Shown here: positions 8,373 to 18,305 of the stretch, piece after piece | Position numbering within the stretch: position 1 is the first letter of the stretch | Layout: every line of letters begins with the position of its first letter | From: Bacteroidota bacterium | Lineage (GTDB): Bacteria; Bacteroidota; Ignavibacteria; UBA10030; UBA8401 | Direction of reading: 5' to 3' | Length of the DNA: 64,000 nucleotides | NCBI GenBank assembly: GCA_021796215.1 | Contig: JAJYOK010000001.1 | Location: forward strand, 1-64,000 | Notes under the pieces: model-generated | Database searches by the model: none | What the model was told of the DNA's origin: nothing | Seen by the model: the letters and a program-made list of their open reading frames with translations, nothing else | Program-made: the position numbers and the translations under genes

Positions 8373-10643
8373 TTGAACTTTGTGCGCACGTTTTTATTTT
8401 CGCTCGGAATAATAACTGTCCTCAGCTTTGCAACGCCAGCAAACGGACAGACCTCACAAAATCAGAAAAAATATGTCATTGATGCTTTAAAGATTGATGA
8501 CGATATCAAGCTGACAGGAACGCTTTCCGACCCGCACTGGAAAATTGCTCCCACCGTACAATGTACTTTTGAGATTCAACCCGGCGAGAATACACCGGCG
8601 AAACAAAAAACATGGGTAAAAACCCTGTACAATTCCCGGTACATTTATTTCGGATTCATCTGTGAAGATACGCATCCTTCGGAAATACGCGCTCATGTCA
8701 CGGACCGGGACAATAATTTTGAAGACGATTTTGTTTTTGTCGGCATTGACACGTATGAAGACAACCAGCGCGGGTACGAGTTTGCCGTTAATCCATTCGG
8801 CATTCAATCTGATCTTTTGAGAACTCAGAACAATGAAGACCCAAGCTGGGATGCCGTATGGTATTCAAAAGCTGCAATCAACAGCAAAGGCTACATTGTT
8901 GAAATTGCGATTCCGTTCCAAAGCCTCCATTTTCCTTCTGCCGAAACGCAGAACTGGTCGGTCATGTTTGTGCGAAATTATCCTCGTGACAGCCGGTATC
9001 AAAATTCATGGACGCCGGTTGACAGAAACGATCCTTGTATCATCTGCCAGTCTGGAACTCTGAAAGGACTGAAAGGATTGCAGGCGACAGGTTCAATCGA
9101 AGTGCTGCCGTACGCAATGGGATTCCAGGCAGGAAATCTGAACGACGCTGACGATCCGAATTCGGGTTTCGTCAACGGGAAAGTGAATGGGAGAGTCGGG
9201 GGAGGAATAAAATATGTTCCCAATCCGAGCTTGTCGGTAGAAGCAGTTGTGAATCCCGATTTCAGTCAGGTCGAGTCTGATGCAACGCAAGTTAGCGTCA
9301 ATACGACATTTGCAATTTTTTATCCGGAGAAGCGGCCATTCTTCCTGAACGGAGCGGATCAGTTTACCACGCAAGTCACGGACTTTTATTCAAGGATGAT
9401 TAACAATCCCCTCGCCGCCGCGAAGCTTATTGAAAAATCGCAGCATCTCACCATTGCATATCTTTCGGCGGAAGATAGAAATTCTCCGTTCATCGTACCG
9501 GGAGAAGAAGGAAGCTCGTTTGTCGAAAGTTCGCTTAAATCATTTTCAAATATACTCCGCGCGAAATATGATTTTGGCACACAGTCGTTCATCGGTGTTC
9601 TCGGGACGGCAAGAAATTTTTCCAATCCGCGCGAGTGGAAGACAAGTGCGCATAATTACACCGGCGGCATTGATTGGAATTTATTGTTCGGAGGCAATTA
9701 TACATTTCTCGGGCAGGCTCTTCTTTCGGACACAAAGGAGATTGCCGATACATCTCTTTTTTCAGACAACGGATTTTTCGGAAACACCCGCTTTACTAAA
9801 ACGTTCGATGGAGAAACGTACGGAGGAACCGGCGTATATGCGCAGTTCCGGCGTGATGCGCGGAAGTACAGTTTTCAATTAAAGTATCAAGACCTTTCGC
9901 CGACATTTCAGGCGCAGAGCGGTTTCATCACTGGAAATAACTTTCGGCTTATCAGTTTCTCAAACTCCTATGCTTTTTACCCGGTCAATGAACTGATTGA
10001 CAATGGCAATGTTTTTGCCGATGGAAATGTGCAATTCAATTATGATAATGTGCGTAAGGACCGCTGGGCAACCGTAGGACTATTTTTACAAATGAAAAGT
10101 CAGACAAGCGTGACGATACAATATCTTCCGTACAATGAGGAACTATTTCATGGCGTGAGATTTTCAGGAATCAATCGCGGCGAAGTACAGATCAATTCTT
10201 CTCCGACGAGCTCGGTTCAGATATCGGCAGATGCCCAAATTGGAAGGTTCATCTATCGTGCCGATAATCCATCGCTTGGAACGGGGCATGTTCTTTCATT
10301 GAATCTCACGCTGAAGCCGGCCTCGAAGCTGGAACTTGATTTATCGTATGCCCGTTCACGTCTGTCGGATTTTTTCAGTGACACGCTTTTTTACGATGGC
10401 TATATCGCGCGGTGCACAGGAATTTATCAATTTACGAACGATATATTCGTCCGGTTGATTACGCAATATGACAAGTTCAACAAAGTGATTGAAGCGGACC
10501 CGCTCTTCAGTTACAAACTGAATCCGTTCACAATTTTCTACGCAGGCTCCACGCACAGTCTCACCGATTTCGGCAGCCAGTTCGGCATCAGGCAAACGGC
10601 GCGGCAATTCTTCATTAAGCTGCAATATCTTTGGAGAGAATAA
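8373..10643 (+). CDS. DUF5916 family outer-membrane protein with CBM9-like N-terminus
   Basis: 756 aa starting at TTG (8373) with AAGGA eight bases upstream; no in-frame ATG gives a full signal peptide. Signal peptide MNFVRTFLFSLGIITVLSF...ANG. Residues about 35-220 form a CBM9-like domain (KIDDDIKLTGTLSDPHWKIA, ESDATQ further on), and the rest is a beta-rich barrel-like region with the family block PDFSQVESDATQVSVNTTF and YPEKRPFFLNGADQF. The family is widespread in Bacteroidota and relatives and its function is not established. It is 77 bases downstream of the kinase gene on the same strand. Outer-membrane location is inferred. Confidence 0.85.
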   Translation: MNFVRTFLFSLGIITVLSFATPANGQTSQNQKKYVIDALKIDDDIKLTGTLSDPHWKIAPTVQCTFEIQPGENTPAKQKTWVKTLYNSRYIYFGFICEDTHPSEIRAHVTDRDNNFEDDFVFVGIDTYEDNQRGYEFAVNPFGIQSDLLRTQNNEDPSWDAVWYSKAAINSKGYIVEIAIPFQSLHFPSAETQNWSVMFVRNYPRDSRYQNSWTPVDRNDPCIICQSGTLKGLKGLQATGSIEVLPYAMGFQAGNLNDADDPNSGFVNGKVNGRVGGGIKYVPNPSLSVEAVVNPDFSQVESDATQVSVNTTFAIFYPEKRPFFLNGADQFTTQVTDFYSRMINNPLAAAKLIEKSQHLTIAYLSAEDRNSPFIVPGEEGSSFVESSLKSFSNILRAKYDFGTQSFIGVLGTARNFSNPREWKTSAHNYTGGIDWNLLFGGNYTFLGQALLSDTKEIADTSLFSDNGFFGNTRFTKTFDGETYGGTGVYAQFRRDARKYSFQLKYQDLSPTFQAQSGFITGNNFRLISFSNSYAFYPVNELIDNGNVFADGNVQFNYDNVRKDRWATVGLFLQMKSQTSVTIQYLPYNEELFHGVRFSGINRGEVQINSSPTSSVQISADAQIGRFIYRADNPSLGTGHVLSLNLTLKPASKLELDLSYARSRLSDFFSDTLFYDGYIARCTGIYQFTNDIFVRLITQYDKFNKVIEADPLFSYKLNPFTIFYAGSTHSLTDFGSQFGIRQTARQFFIKLQYLWRE

Positions 10644-10796
10644 CAGTGCCGGGGTTAAGGCGTCAAAACTGAGACACCATTGACAGAACCCTTCTCTTGA
10701 CTTTCCTGCGTATCGTTCCCACATTGTTTTAATTGTCATCGGACGAGATTGTTGATGGCAACGCTGACGGAAACTATTGTTGCGTTGGGTACCACT

Positions 10797-11540
10797 ATGA
10801 ATGATATTCACGACAAAAAAATAATTCTCCTTTTCATATGCGGTTTCTTATTTGCTTTGTCTGCTTTCACCGGATGCGCGGAACAATCGGTCACGTACAC
10901 CGAGCCGTTGCACTGTCCCGACTTTCCCGTTATTCACAGCGGTGAAGCAACATTCTATTTTCCCGGAACCGGTCCTGACAGCGCGGGAAGCTGCGGTTTT
11001 GTTTTGTCGTCTGCGGATACGCTCGTCGGCGCGATGAATCTTGTTGACTATGAAAATTCGAAAATGTGCGGCGCGTGCGTTGGTATAACCGGACCGAAAG
11101 GCACTGTCGTTGTGAAAATTGTTGATCTTTGTCCTGAATGCCCGGAGGGAAATATTGATTTGAGTCCGCAGGCGTTTGCACAAATTGCCGACACTATTCT
11201 CGGCAGGGTTCCCATTCAATGGCAGCTGCTTGCGAGCGACGTGAACGGACCGATTGTGTACCACTTTAAAAGCGGAAGCAGTCAATGGTGGACTGCAGTG
11301 CAAATCCGCAATCATCGCTATCCGATTTTCAGTCTTGAATATTTAACGCCCCAACATACTTTTCAACAAATAAACCGGACAGACTATAATTATTTTGTGG
11401 TAAACGGCGGCATTGGGCCGGGACCGTACACATTTCGTGTCACAGATATTTACGGTCACGGACTTGTTGACAGCGCGGTTGTGTTTGATACAACGAACGA
11501 TGTTGCAGGGCACGGACAATTTCCACTCTGCGGTCATTAA
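10797..11540 (+). CDS. Bacterial expansin-like lipoprotein
   Basis: 247 aa from the ATG at 10797 (MNDIHDKKIILLFICGFLF); an upstream TTG at 10749 is less likely. Signal peptide with lipobox-like FTGC. Domain 1 (about 40-135) is a double-psi beta barrel: GEATFYFPG, CGACVGITGPKG, VVKIVDLCPECPEGNIDLSP. The Asp of the VDLCPE motif matches the Asp essential in Bacillus EXLX1. Domain 2 (about 140-245) is the expansin CBM63 domain, with SSQWWTAVQIRNHRYPI and the aromatic surface residues expected. Family role: non-enzymatic loosening of cellulose/hemicellulose or cell-wall networks. Surface anchoring by lipid is inferred from the lipobox. Confidence 0.9.
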   Translation: MNDIHDKKIILLFICGFLFALSAFTGCAEQSVTYTEPLHCPDFPVIHSGEATFYFPGTGPDSAGSCGFVLSSADTLVGAMNLVDYENSKMCGACVGITGPKGTVVVKIVDLCPECPEGNIDLSPQAFAQIADTILGRVPIQWQLLASDVNGPIVYHFKSGSSQWWTAVQIRNHRYPIFSLEYLTPQHTFQQINRTDYNYFVVNGGIGPGPYTFRVTDIYGHGLVDSAVVFDTTNDVAGHGQFPLCGH

Positions 11541-11623
11541 GAAAAAATTTCACTTGACTTTCAATTTCGCCCTTCACAAATTGCCCAATCCAAAATACCA
11601 CAACCAAAAGGATTGAATGTACA

Positions 11624-12235
11624 ATGGGAAAAAGAGATAAGCGGGTAGATACCTATATTGCAAAATCGGCAGATTTTGCCAAACCAATTTTATCTCATCT
11701 TCGGGAAGTTGTTCATAAAGGATGTCCCGAGGTGGAAGAAACGATTAAATGGGGGTTTCCGAACTTTGTGTACAAAGGAATGCTCTGTAATATGGCGGCG
11801 TTCAAACAGCATTGCTCGTTCGGTTTCTGGAAGGCGCCATTGATGAAAGACAAAGCACTGATGGGAAATGCGAAATCTGAAAACGCCATGAGACATTTTG
11901 GAAGAATAACATCGCTTGCCGATCTTCCTTCTCAAAAAGTTTTATTGCACTACATTAAAGAAGCAACGCAATTGAATGAGAGCGGTGCAAAACTTCCTCC
12001 CAAAATGAAATCCGAAAAGAAAGAATTAAAAATTCCCGATTATTTCAAAAAGGCGCTGAGCAAAAACAAGAAAGCATTGAAGACATTCGAAAGCTTCAGC
12101 TATTCCAATAAAAAAGAGTATGTTGAGTGGATAACGGAAGCAAAGAGCGAGGAAACACGAGACTCCCGACTGCAAACTGCAATCGAATGGATTGCAGAAG
12201 GCAAAGTGCAGAATTGGAAGTACATTAAGATATGA
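11624..12235 (+). CDS. DUF1801 / YdeI-OmdA family protein
   Basis: 203 aa, cytoplasmic. Residues about 10-115 form a DUF1801 (iron-chaperone-fold) domain: HLREVVHKGCPEVEETIKWG, MAAFKQHCSFGFW. A C-terminal YdeI/OmpD-associated helical segment carries IPDYFKKALSKNKKALKTFE and SYSNKKEYVEWITEAKSEET. The two-part layout and length are usual for the family. AAAGGATTG lies upstream of the ATG. Function is not established. It stands alone, convergent with the lipoprotein gene that follows. Confidence 0.88.
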   Translation: MGKRDKRVDTYIAKSADFAKPILSHLREVVHKGCPEVEETIKWGFPNFVYKGMLCNMAAFKQHCSFGFWKAPLMKDKALMGNAKSENAMRHFGRITSLADLPSQKVLLHYIKEATQLNESGAKLPPKMKSEKKELKIPDYFKKALSKNKKALKTFESFSYSNKKEYVEWITEAKSEETRDSRLQTAIEWIAEGKVQNWKYIKI

Positions 12236-12243
12236 GCATTCTC

Positions 12244-12311
12244 ACGCAAAGGTACTAAGCCTCAATGAGTTTAATAATTGCTCAGAAACTTTGCGCCATA
12301 GCGTCTTTGCG
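12244..12311. repeat. Intergenic repeat, family E (CGCAAAG...CTTTGCG)
   Basis: CACGCAAAGGTACTAAG is followed by ACTTTGCGCCATAGCG and TCTTTGCGG, an imperfect inverted pair between convergent genes. Similar words occur at 22522-22550 and, more degraded, at 53151-53240. It could also act in transcription termination. Confidence 0.5.
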
Positions 12312-12320
12312 GTTAATTAG

Positions 12321-13133
12321 CTATTGCATTGAAGAGGATAGCGGTTGTGCCAGCTTCACCTTCAGCCAAAAATCAATCGGCTTTGGCCGCTCGCCGGTTT
12401 GCTGACCGTCTCTGCCTCCCCCGTCTCTTTTAAATCCGCCGCGTCCTCCTCCGAATCCACCTCTTCCGCCTCCTTCGCCGCCGGGGAATCGTCCGCCGCT
12501 TTCACTACGTGGTTGAAATTTTCCAGTTTCAAATCCAACGCCGATTGTTTTTTTCGTTGCGTTAATTGCGTACGGAGTTTCCTCCGAAGTGTGAAGCGGT
12601 ACTTTCATTTCGTAAATAAGATAGTCCTGATAATTTTTGATGTACAACTCAATCCCTTTCGCTTCAACCGACGTAAGTTGAATCGGACCGCTTTTCCTTT
12701 TGTCAATAATCTCAAGCTGGCTTTCCATTTCCCGCATCATCTTTTCTCTCTCTTCGGTATTTCCTTCTTGACCTTCTTGCGGCGGTTGAAATTCTCCACG
12801 TCCCGCCCGCCCTAACGGAAAATGAATCCCAAATGTTTTATCGTCGCCGCCAGCCGGATCGAACCAAACGGTGAAACCTAAACCGAAAAACTGGAACGAT
12901 TGCTGGCGTGAAGTCGTCTTGAAGATCAGGTACACATCACTGCTGTCGTTGCGAATGCCGACGCTGAACTGCTCATCGGGAAAATAAAATGTGCTGTCAT
13001 GCCAATCGTTTTCTTTTCCATCAACAGCAATTTCATGATTATCCCAAGCGCTTCGCACAAGCGTGGTGCTGGAGCAGCCCGAGAAAAAAAGAAGAGCAGA
13101 AGTGAAGAAGTTAAAGAAAATGAGTGAGCGCAT
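12321..13133 (-). CDS. Lipoprotein with CBM9-like fold and Gly/Arg-rich tail
   Basis: 270 aa from the ATG at 13133, chosen because AGAAGGAA sits eight bases upstream (an in-frame ATG at 13166 has none). Signal peptide with lipobox FFSGC (Cys20). The body resembles DOMON/CBM9-like sugar-binding domains (IAVDGKENDWHDSTFYF, FTVWFDPAGGDDKTFGIHFP), then a charged helix (EEREKMMREMESQLEIIDKR). Near the C-terminus is a low-complexity stretch rich in Gly, Arg and Phe. No catalytic motif was found. Function unknown; location probably cell envelope. Confidence 0.75.
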   Translation of the reverse strand: MRSLIFFNFFTSALLFFSGCSSTTLVRSAWDNHEIAVDGKENDWHDSTFYFPDEQFSVGIRNDSSDVYLIFKTTSRQQSFQFFGLGFTVWFDPAGGDDKTFGIHFPLGRAGRGEFQPPQEGQEGNTEEREKMMREMESQLEIIDKRKSGPIQLTSVEAKGIELYIKNYQDYLIYEMKVPLHTSEETPYAINATKKTIGVGFETGKFQPRSESGGRFPGGEGGGRGGFGGGRGGFKRDGGGRDGQQTGERPKPIDFWLKVKLAQPLSSSMQ

Positions 13134-13332
13134 GATGCCGTTCCTTCTAATGTTTGAATAATGCAATTAAATATTCTTTGATGGATATTGACATAGAAAG
13201 TTTAATCGAACCTTATTTATATTTTCGCTGTTGAGTTATGTCAAGATTTTCTGTAGAATAAAGACACAACAATCCATTGCAACTTTGCGTCATTGCGATG
13301 CATAGCTAAAAACATAACTGCAAGGAGTTCTT

Positions 13333-14868
13333 ATGAAACATCGCTTAACAGTTCTTTTCATCCTCTTTATCTTCTCATCGTCTCTCTCGCTTCTCGCCGC
13401 AGAAAAATCAAAACAAACAAGTGACAGCGCAGCCGCAGTTATCGAAGAGCCGCCGGTTGTCACACATCATCAGATGATGGTTGACGGAAAACCGCTGAAG
13501 TACACCGCGACCACGGGCTACATGGTAATGGAAGATGAGAACGGGAAAGCGAAGGCGAAAATTTTTTTCATCGCCTACACAAAAGACGGCGTCACCGATC
13601 CGGCTAAGCGTCCGATTTGCTTTACATTCAACGGCGGACCGGGATCATCTTCCGTGTGGCTTCATCTCGGTGCGCTCGGGCCCAAGCGCGTTTTGTTGAA
13701 AGATGACGGCGAACCGCTTGCGCCGCCGTACAAACTTGTAGACAATGAGTACACATGGCTTGATCAAACCGATCTCGTCTTCATTGATCCTGTTGAAACA
13801 GGGTACAGCCGCCCCGCACCAGGCGAAGACAAAAAGCAATTCACCGGATACAACGAAGATATTCATTCTGTCGGCGAATTTATCCGGCTTTACACAACAC
13901 GTTACGAGCGGTGGGCTTCGCCGAAATTTCTTGCCGGAGAAAGCTACGGCACAACACGAGCTGCCGGGCTTTCCGGATATTTGGAAGATCGGTACGGAAT
14001 GTATCTCAACGGCATTTGTCTTGTGTCGGCAATTCTGAATTTTCAGACGGCGGAATTCGCCACCGGCAACGATCTTCCTTACATTTTGTTCCTTCCTTCA
14101 TACACAGCAACAGCGTGGTATCACAAAAAGCTTTCGCCGGACTTGGAACAAAATATGCAGAAGGCACTCGACGAGTCGAAACAGTTTGCGCTCGGAGAAT
14201 ATGCTTCTGCTCTGATGCAGGGAGACCAGCTTCCGAAAGAAGAAGAACAGAAAATTGTGCAGGAACTTTCACGTCTTACCGGACTTTCGCAGCAGTACAT
14301 TGAAGAAACAAATCTTCGCGTCAACATTTTTCGGTTCTGTAAAGAGCTGGAGCGGAGTGAGCGCAAGACCGTTGGCAGATATGACAGCCGTTTTGAAGGC
14401 ATTGACCGCGACGCCGCCGGAGAAACGCCCGATTACGATCCGAGTTACGATGCCGGAGTGTATGCGCCGTTCACTGCAACGATCAACGATTATCTGCGGA
14501 GAGAGCTGAACTACAAGAACGATATTCCGTATGAAATTCTGACCGGACGAGTGCAGCCATGGAACTTCAATAACGTGCAGAACGAATATCTGAACGTCGC
14601 CGAAACGCTGCGGGATGCGATGACCAAAAATAAATTTATGAAGGTGTGGATTGCGAACGGCTATTTCGATCTTGCAACGCCGTTTCTCGCAACGCAGTAC
14701 ACCATCAACACCATGCAGCTCGATCCTTCCGTACGGAAAAATATTACGCTCACGTATTACGAGTCCGGACACATGGTGTATATCAACAAACCGTCGCTGG
14801 CTCAATTGAAGAAAGATTTTGTGACGTTCCTTGATTCGGCATTGCCGGCGCACGATGAAACAAAATGA
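13333..14868 (+). CDS. Serine carboxypeptidase, peptidase family S10
   Basis: 511 aa with a signal peptide (MKHRLTVLFILFIFSSSLSLLAA). S10 signatures are FTFNGGPGSSSVWLHLGALG (oxyanion region), LAGESYGTTRAAG (nucleophile Ser), NGYFDLATPF (Asp) and YYESGHMVYI (His), so the triad is complete. Length is normal. The family removes C-terminal amino acids; this export form would act in the periplasm or outside the cell. AAGGAG is seen upstream of the ATG. It lies with other secreted hydrolases and precedes the Asp-box protein on the same strand after a repeat-bearing spacer. Confidence 0.94.
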   Translation: MKHRLTVLFILFIFSSSLSLLAAEKSKQTSDSAAAVIEEPPVVTHHQMMVDGKPLKYTATTGYMVMEDENGKAKAKIFFIAYTKDGVTDPAKRPICFTFNGGPGSSSVWLHLGALGPKRVLLKDDGEPLAPPYKLVDNEYTWLDQTDLVFIDPVETGYSRPAPGEDKKQFTGYNEDIHSVGEFIRLYTTRYERWASPKFLAGESYGTTRAAGLSGYLEDRYGMYLNGICLVSAILNFQTAEFATGNDLPYILFLPSYTATAWYHKKLSPDLEQNMQKALDESKQFALGEYASALMQGDQLPKEEEQKIVQELSRLTGLSQQYIEETNLRVNIFRFCKELERSERKTVGRYDSRFEGIDRDAAGETPDYDPSYDAGVYAPFTATINDYLRRELNYKNDIPYEILTGRVQPWNFNNVQNEYLNVAETLRDAMTKNKFMKVWIANGYFDLATPFLATQYTINTMQLDPSVRKNITLTYYESGHMVYINKPSLAQLKKDFVTFLDSALPAHDETK

Positions 14869-14940
14869 TAGCCATTCCTGAACGTTTTTATCGGGAATCT
14901 AATTATCAAAATTAAGTCGATAAAGTTGGATTCCCACTTT

Positions 14941-14959
14941 CCTGCCTACCGCAGGCAGG
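14941..14959. repeat. Short palindrome, family D (CCTGCCT...AGGCAGG)
   Basis: CCTGCCT and AGGCAGG flank a 5-nt loop (7-bp stem). It sits between TTCCCAC and CGCGGGAATGACG in the spacer upstream of the Asp-box gene. A close relative lies inside the SpoIID gene at 57457-57477. Confidence 0.7.
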
Positions 14960-15047
14960 CGCGGGAATGACGATACTCTGCTGCAGGTAGCAAAAAACCA
15001 TTTTATGTTATTCCAGTAATTTCACATTGATTTTTTTGAGGTGATGC

Positions 15048-18000
15048 ATGTTTAAATTCCGACAATTTCTGTTCACAATTTTTTCGCTTGCAGTTTTTTT
15101 CTTTCTTGCAATTGCGCAGGAGTTCAATCCGAACCTGTATCAAGATATGTGCTGGAGAATGATCGGTCCGTTTCGCGGCGGAAGAACTGTCGGCGCGGCC
15201 GGCGTTTCGCAGCAGCCGAATGTGTTTTACATCGGCGTGAACAACGGCGGGGTGTGGAAGACAAATGACTACGGGCGAACGTGGAAGCCGATCTTCGACA
15301 GCGAACCAACCGGTTCCATCGGCACCATTGCAGTAGCTCCATCGGATCCAAATATCATTTTTGTCGGAAGCGGCGAAGGATTACACCGTCCTGATCTGTC
15401 TGTCGGCGATGGCATTTATAAATCCACCGATGCAGGAAAAACATGGATTCATCTTGGCTTGAGAGACGGACAGCAAATTCCGAAAATTGCCATTGATCAG
15501 AAAAATCCTGACCGCATTTTTGCAGCCGTGCTCGGCCATCCGTACGGACCGAATAAAGAACGTGGAATTTATCGTTCGCTCGACGGAGGAAAAACGTTCG
15601 AACAAGTTCTATACAAAGATGTAAACACCGGCGGCGATGATGTCGCAATTGATCCTTCCGACCCAAACATTGTGTACGCAACGCTGTGGGAAGACCGCGA
15701 AGGTCCGTGGGAAAACGGATCATGGAACGGAACGAACGGAGGAATTTTCAAATCAACGGACGGCGGAACAACGTGGCGCAAACTTACAAACGGATTGACC
15801 GACAGCTTGGTGCAGGCGCACATTGCAATAGCACCGAACAATTCCAATATCGTTTACACTGTCATTGCGACGACCAAGGGGAACAACTACGGCACGGGAA
15901 CAGGAATGGGATTGTACCGTTCCGACGACAAAGGGGAACATTGGCAAAAAATTTCAAATGACGGCAGAGCCGAAGCGCGTATTGGCGGAGGCGATTTACC
16001 GGAGCTTGCAGTTGATCCGAATAATTCGGAAACGTTATTCAGCACAAGCATCTCACTTTGGAAATCAACCGACGGCGGAAAAAACTGGAAAGCAATTCGT
16101 GGCGCGCCGGGAGGAGACGATTATCAAAATATCTGGATCAACCCGAACAACCCCGATATTATGCTTGTCACCGCAGACCAGGGAGCGATCATCACCGTGA
16201 ATGGAGGCGAAACGTGGAGCTCGTGGTACAATCAACCGACGGCGCAGCTTTATCATGTCGCCGCCGACAATCAGTTTCCGTACAATGTGTACGGCGGACA
16301 GCAGGAAAGCGGCTCGGTCGGAATTGCAAGCCGAGGCAACGACGGCGAGATCACGTTTCGCGAGTGGCATTCTGTTGCGGCGGAAGAATACGCGTACATA
16401 GCACCCGACCCGCTTCATCCGAACATTATCTACGGCGGAAAAGTAAGCAAATACGACCGCACCACTGGTCAGGTGCAGAACGTTGCGCCGGAAGCGGTAC
16501 GGTCGGGCAAGTACCGTTTCATCCGAACAATGCCGATTCTCTTTTCTCCTGTTGACCCGCATATTTTATTTCTCGCGTCAAATGTGCTTTTCAAAACAAC
16601 GAGCGGCGGAGACAGATGGGAAATTATCAGTCCTGATCTTTCGCGCGAAAAGCCGAAGGTGCCGGAGAGCGTTGGAATTTTTCACACCGCGCAGCTCGAT
16701 TCGATGGCGCGGCGCGGAGTCATTTATGCCGTTGCTCCTTCCAGCAAAGATGTTAATGTGATCTGGGCAGGAACTGATGACGGGCTTGTTCATGTAACAT
16801 GGGATGGTGGTAAAAAGTGGGACGATGTTACTCCGAATGAACTTTCATCATGGAGCAAGATTGCACAGATTGACGCCGGACATTTCGACACGCAAACCGC
16901 GTACATCGCCGTCAATCGTTTACGTCTCGACGATATGCGTCCGCACATTTACCGCACGCACGACGGCGGCAAAACGTGGAAGGAAATTGTACATGGCTTG
17001 CCGGACAACGGACCGGTGAACACTGTGCGCGAAGATCCTGAACGCAAAGGATTGCTTTTTGCCGGGACGGAGCTAGCCGTCTACGTTTCGTTCAACGACG
17101 GCGGCGAGTGGCAGCCGCTTCGTCTCAACATGCCCGCAACTTCCATCCGTGATTTGGTGATTCACGAAAATGATCTTGTAGCGGCTACACACGGCCGCTC
17201 GTTCTGGATTCTCGATGATATTACTCCGCTTCGTCAGATAAATGGAGCCTCCGCACAAGCAAATGCGTTTCTCTTCAAACCTGAAGATGCATACCGCGTG
17301 CGATGGGATATGAACACCGACACACCGCTTCCGCCGGATGAGCCAGCCGGGAAAAACCCGCCGGACGGCGCGATTATTGATTATTCTCTGATGAACGACG
17401 CAAAAGAAATTTCGCTCGAAATTTTCGACAGCGAGGGAAAGCTAGTGAGGAAGTTTTCAAGCAACGATACTGAGAAATCCCAAGGGGATGTTCCAATTGA
17501 TACGACAACATTGCCTCATCCGACGTACTGGATCCGTCCGCCGCAGATTCTTTCTGCGAAATCGGGAATGCAGCGTTTCGTGTGGGATTTGCATTTTGCA
17601 CCACCGGAAGGAATACCGCGTTCGTACCCGATCGCCGCGGTTTATCATGACACACCGGGCAGGCCGGTGGGACCGTGGGTGCAGCCCGGTGAATACCTTG
17701 TGAAACTCACGGTTGACGGAAAAACATATTCACAACCGCTGACGGTAAAAATGGATCCGCGTGTGAAAACAACTCCGGCAGAACTTCATGAACAGTACAC
17801 GCTTTCAATGAAATGTTATTCCGGGTTAAATCAATTATATGCGGCGATAGAAAAAATTCGCTCGCTTCGTCAGCAGGTAAAAACGATACTTGCCCAAGTG
17901 AAAGATGAAAATACGAAGAAATCTCAACCTGAGGCTGATGCGCTTTTGACGCAACTGACGATGCTTTTGAGCCGCGCCGCCGCATTGGAGGGAGGCGAAG

Positions 18001-18284
18001 CGGAAGGAGATATTGACGTCGTCTATTCCAGTGTTGAAACGGCACAGCGCGGAAAGGAAACTCTTTCCGGCTTGCAGACGAAAGAATCATATCTTATGGC
18101 ATTACTGCAAAGCGCTGACATGAAGCCGACAACCCAGGCGGTTGCGGGAGTTGAACAGGTACAGAAATCGCTTGAGGAATTGCTCGGACGATGGAATGAG
18201 ATTGAGACAAAAGATGTGAAGACTATGAATGAGCAATTGCGGAGGATGAATCTGAAGAAAATTGTTGTGGAGAGTAACCAATAG
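15048..18284 (+). CDS. Large secreted Asp-box (BNR/VPS10-like) repeat protein
   Basis: 1078 aa with a signal peptide (MFKFRQFLFTIFSLAVFFFLAIA). About eleven Asp-box repeats of the S-x-D-x-G-x-T-W type run from residue 60 to about 700, for example TNDYGRTWKP, STDAGKTWIH, STDGGTTWRK, STDGGKNWKA and THDGGKTWKE. They predict one or two ten-bladed propellers as in VPS10/sortilin or xyloglucanase-like proteins. A beta-sandwich region and a C-terminal helical segment (about 930-1078) follow. Annotated relatives are often called glycosyl hydrolases, but I see no catalytic signature, so that name would be unsafe. No T9SS tail. GAGGTGATGC lies upstream of the ATG. Confidence 0.85.
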   Translation: MFKFRQFLFTIFSLAVFFFLAIAQEFNPNLYQDMCWRMIGPFRGGRTVGAAGVSQQPNVFYIGVNNGGVWKTNDYGRTWKPIFDSEPTGSIGTIAVAPSDPNIIFVGSGEGLHRPDLSVGDGIYKSTDAGKTWIHLGLRDGQQIPKIAIDQKNPDRIFAAVLGHPYGPNKERGIYRSLDGGKTFEQVLYKDVNTGGDDVAIDPSDPNIVYATLWEDREGPWENGSWNGTNGGIFKSTDGGTTWRKLTNGLTDSLVQAHIAIAPNNSNIVYTVIATTKGNNYGTGTGMGLYRSDDKGEHWQKISNDGRAEARIGGGDLPELAVDPNNSETLFSTSISLWKSTDGGKNWKAIRGAPGGDDYQNIWINPNNPDIMLVTADQGAIITVNGGETWSSWYNQPTAQLYHVAADNQFPYNVYGGQQESGSVGIASRGNDGEITFREWHSVAAEEYAYIAPDPLHPNIIYGGKVSKYDRTTGQVQNVAPEAVRSGKYRFIRTMPILFSPVDPHILFLASNVLFKTTSGGDRWEIISPDLSREKPKVPESVGIFHTAQLDSMARRGVIYAVAPSSKDVNVIWAGTDDGLVHVTWDGGKKWDDVTPNELSSWSKIAQIDAGHFDTQTAYIAVNRLRLDDMRPHIYRTHDGGKTWKEIVHGLPDNGPVNTVREDPERKGLLFAGTELAVYVSFNDGGEWQPLRLNMPATSIRDLVIHENDLVAATHGRSFWILDDITPLRQINGASAQANAFLFKPEDAYRVRWDMNTDTPLPPDEPAGKNPPDGAIIDYSLMNDAKEISLEIFDSEGKLVRKFSSNDTEKSQGDVPIDTTTLPHPTYWIRPPQILSAKSGMQRFVWDLHFAPPEGIPRSYPIAAVYHDTPGRPVGPWVQPGEYLVKLTVDGKTYSQPLTVKMDPRVKTTPAELHEQYTLSMKCYSGLNQLYAAIEKIRSLRQQVKTILAQVKDENTKKSQPEADALLTQLTMLLSRAAALEGGEAEGDIDVVYSSVETAQRGKETLSGLQTKESYLMALLQSADMKPTTQAVAGVEQVQKSLEELLGRWNEIETKDVKTMNEQLRRMNLKKIVVESNQ

Positions 18285-18305
18285 TCTGAAGTTGAACAAA
18301 GTGAA

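Noticed and set aside
15048..18284. Glycosyl hydrolase or sialidase assignment for the Asp-box protein
   Set aside because: Asp-boxes occur in many non-enzymes; no catalytic Arg triad or acid residues could be identified.
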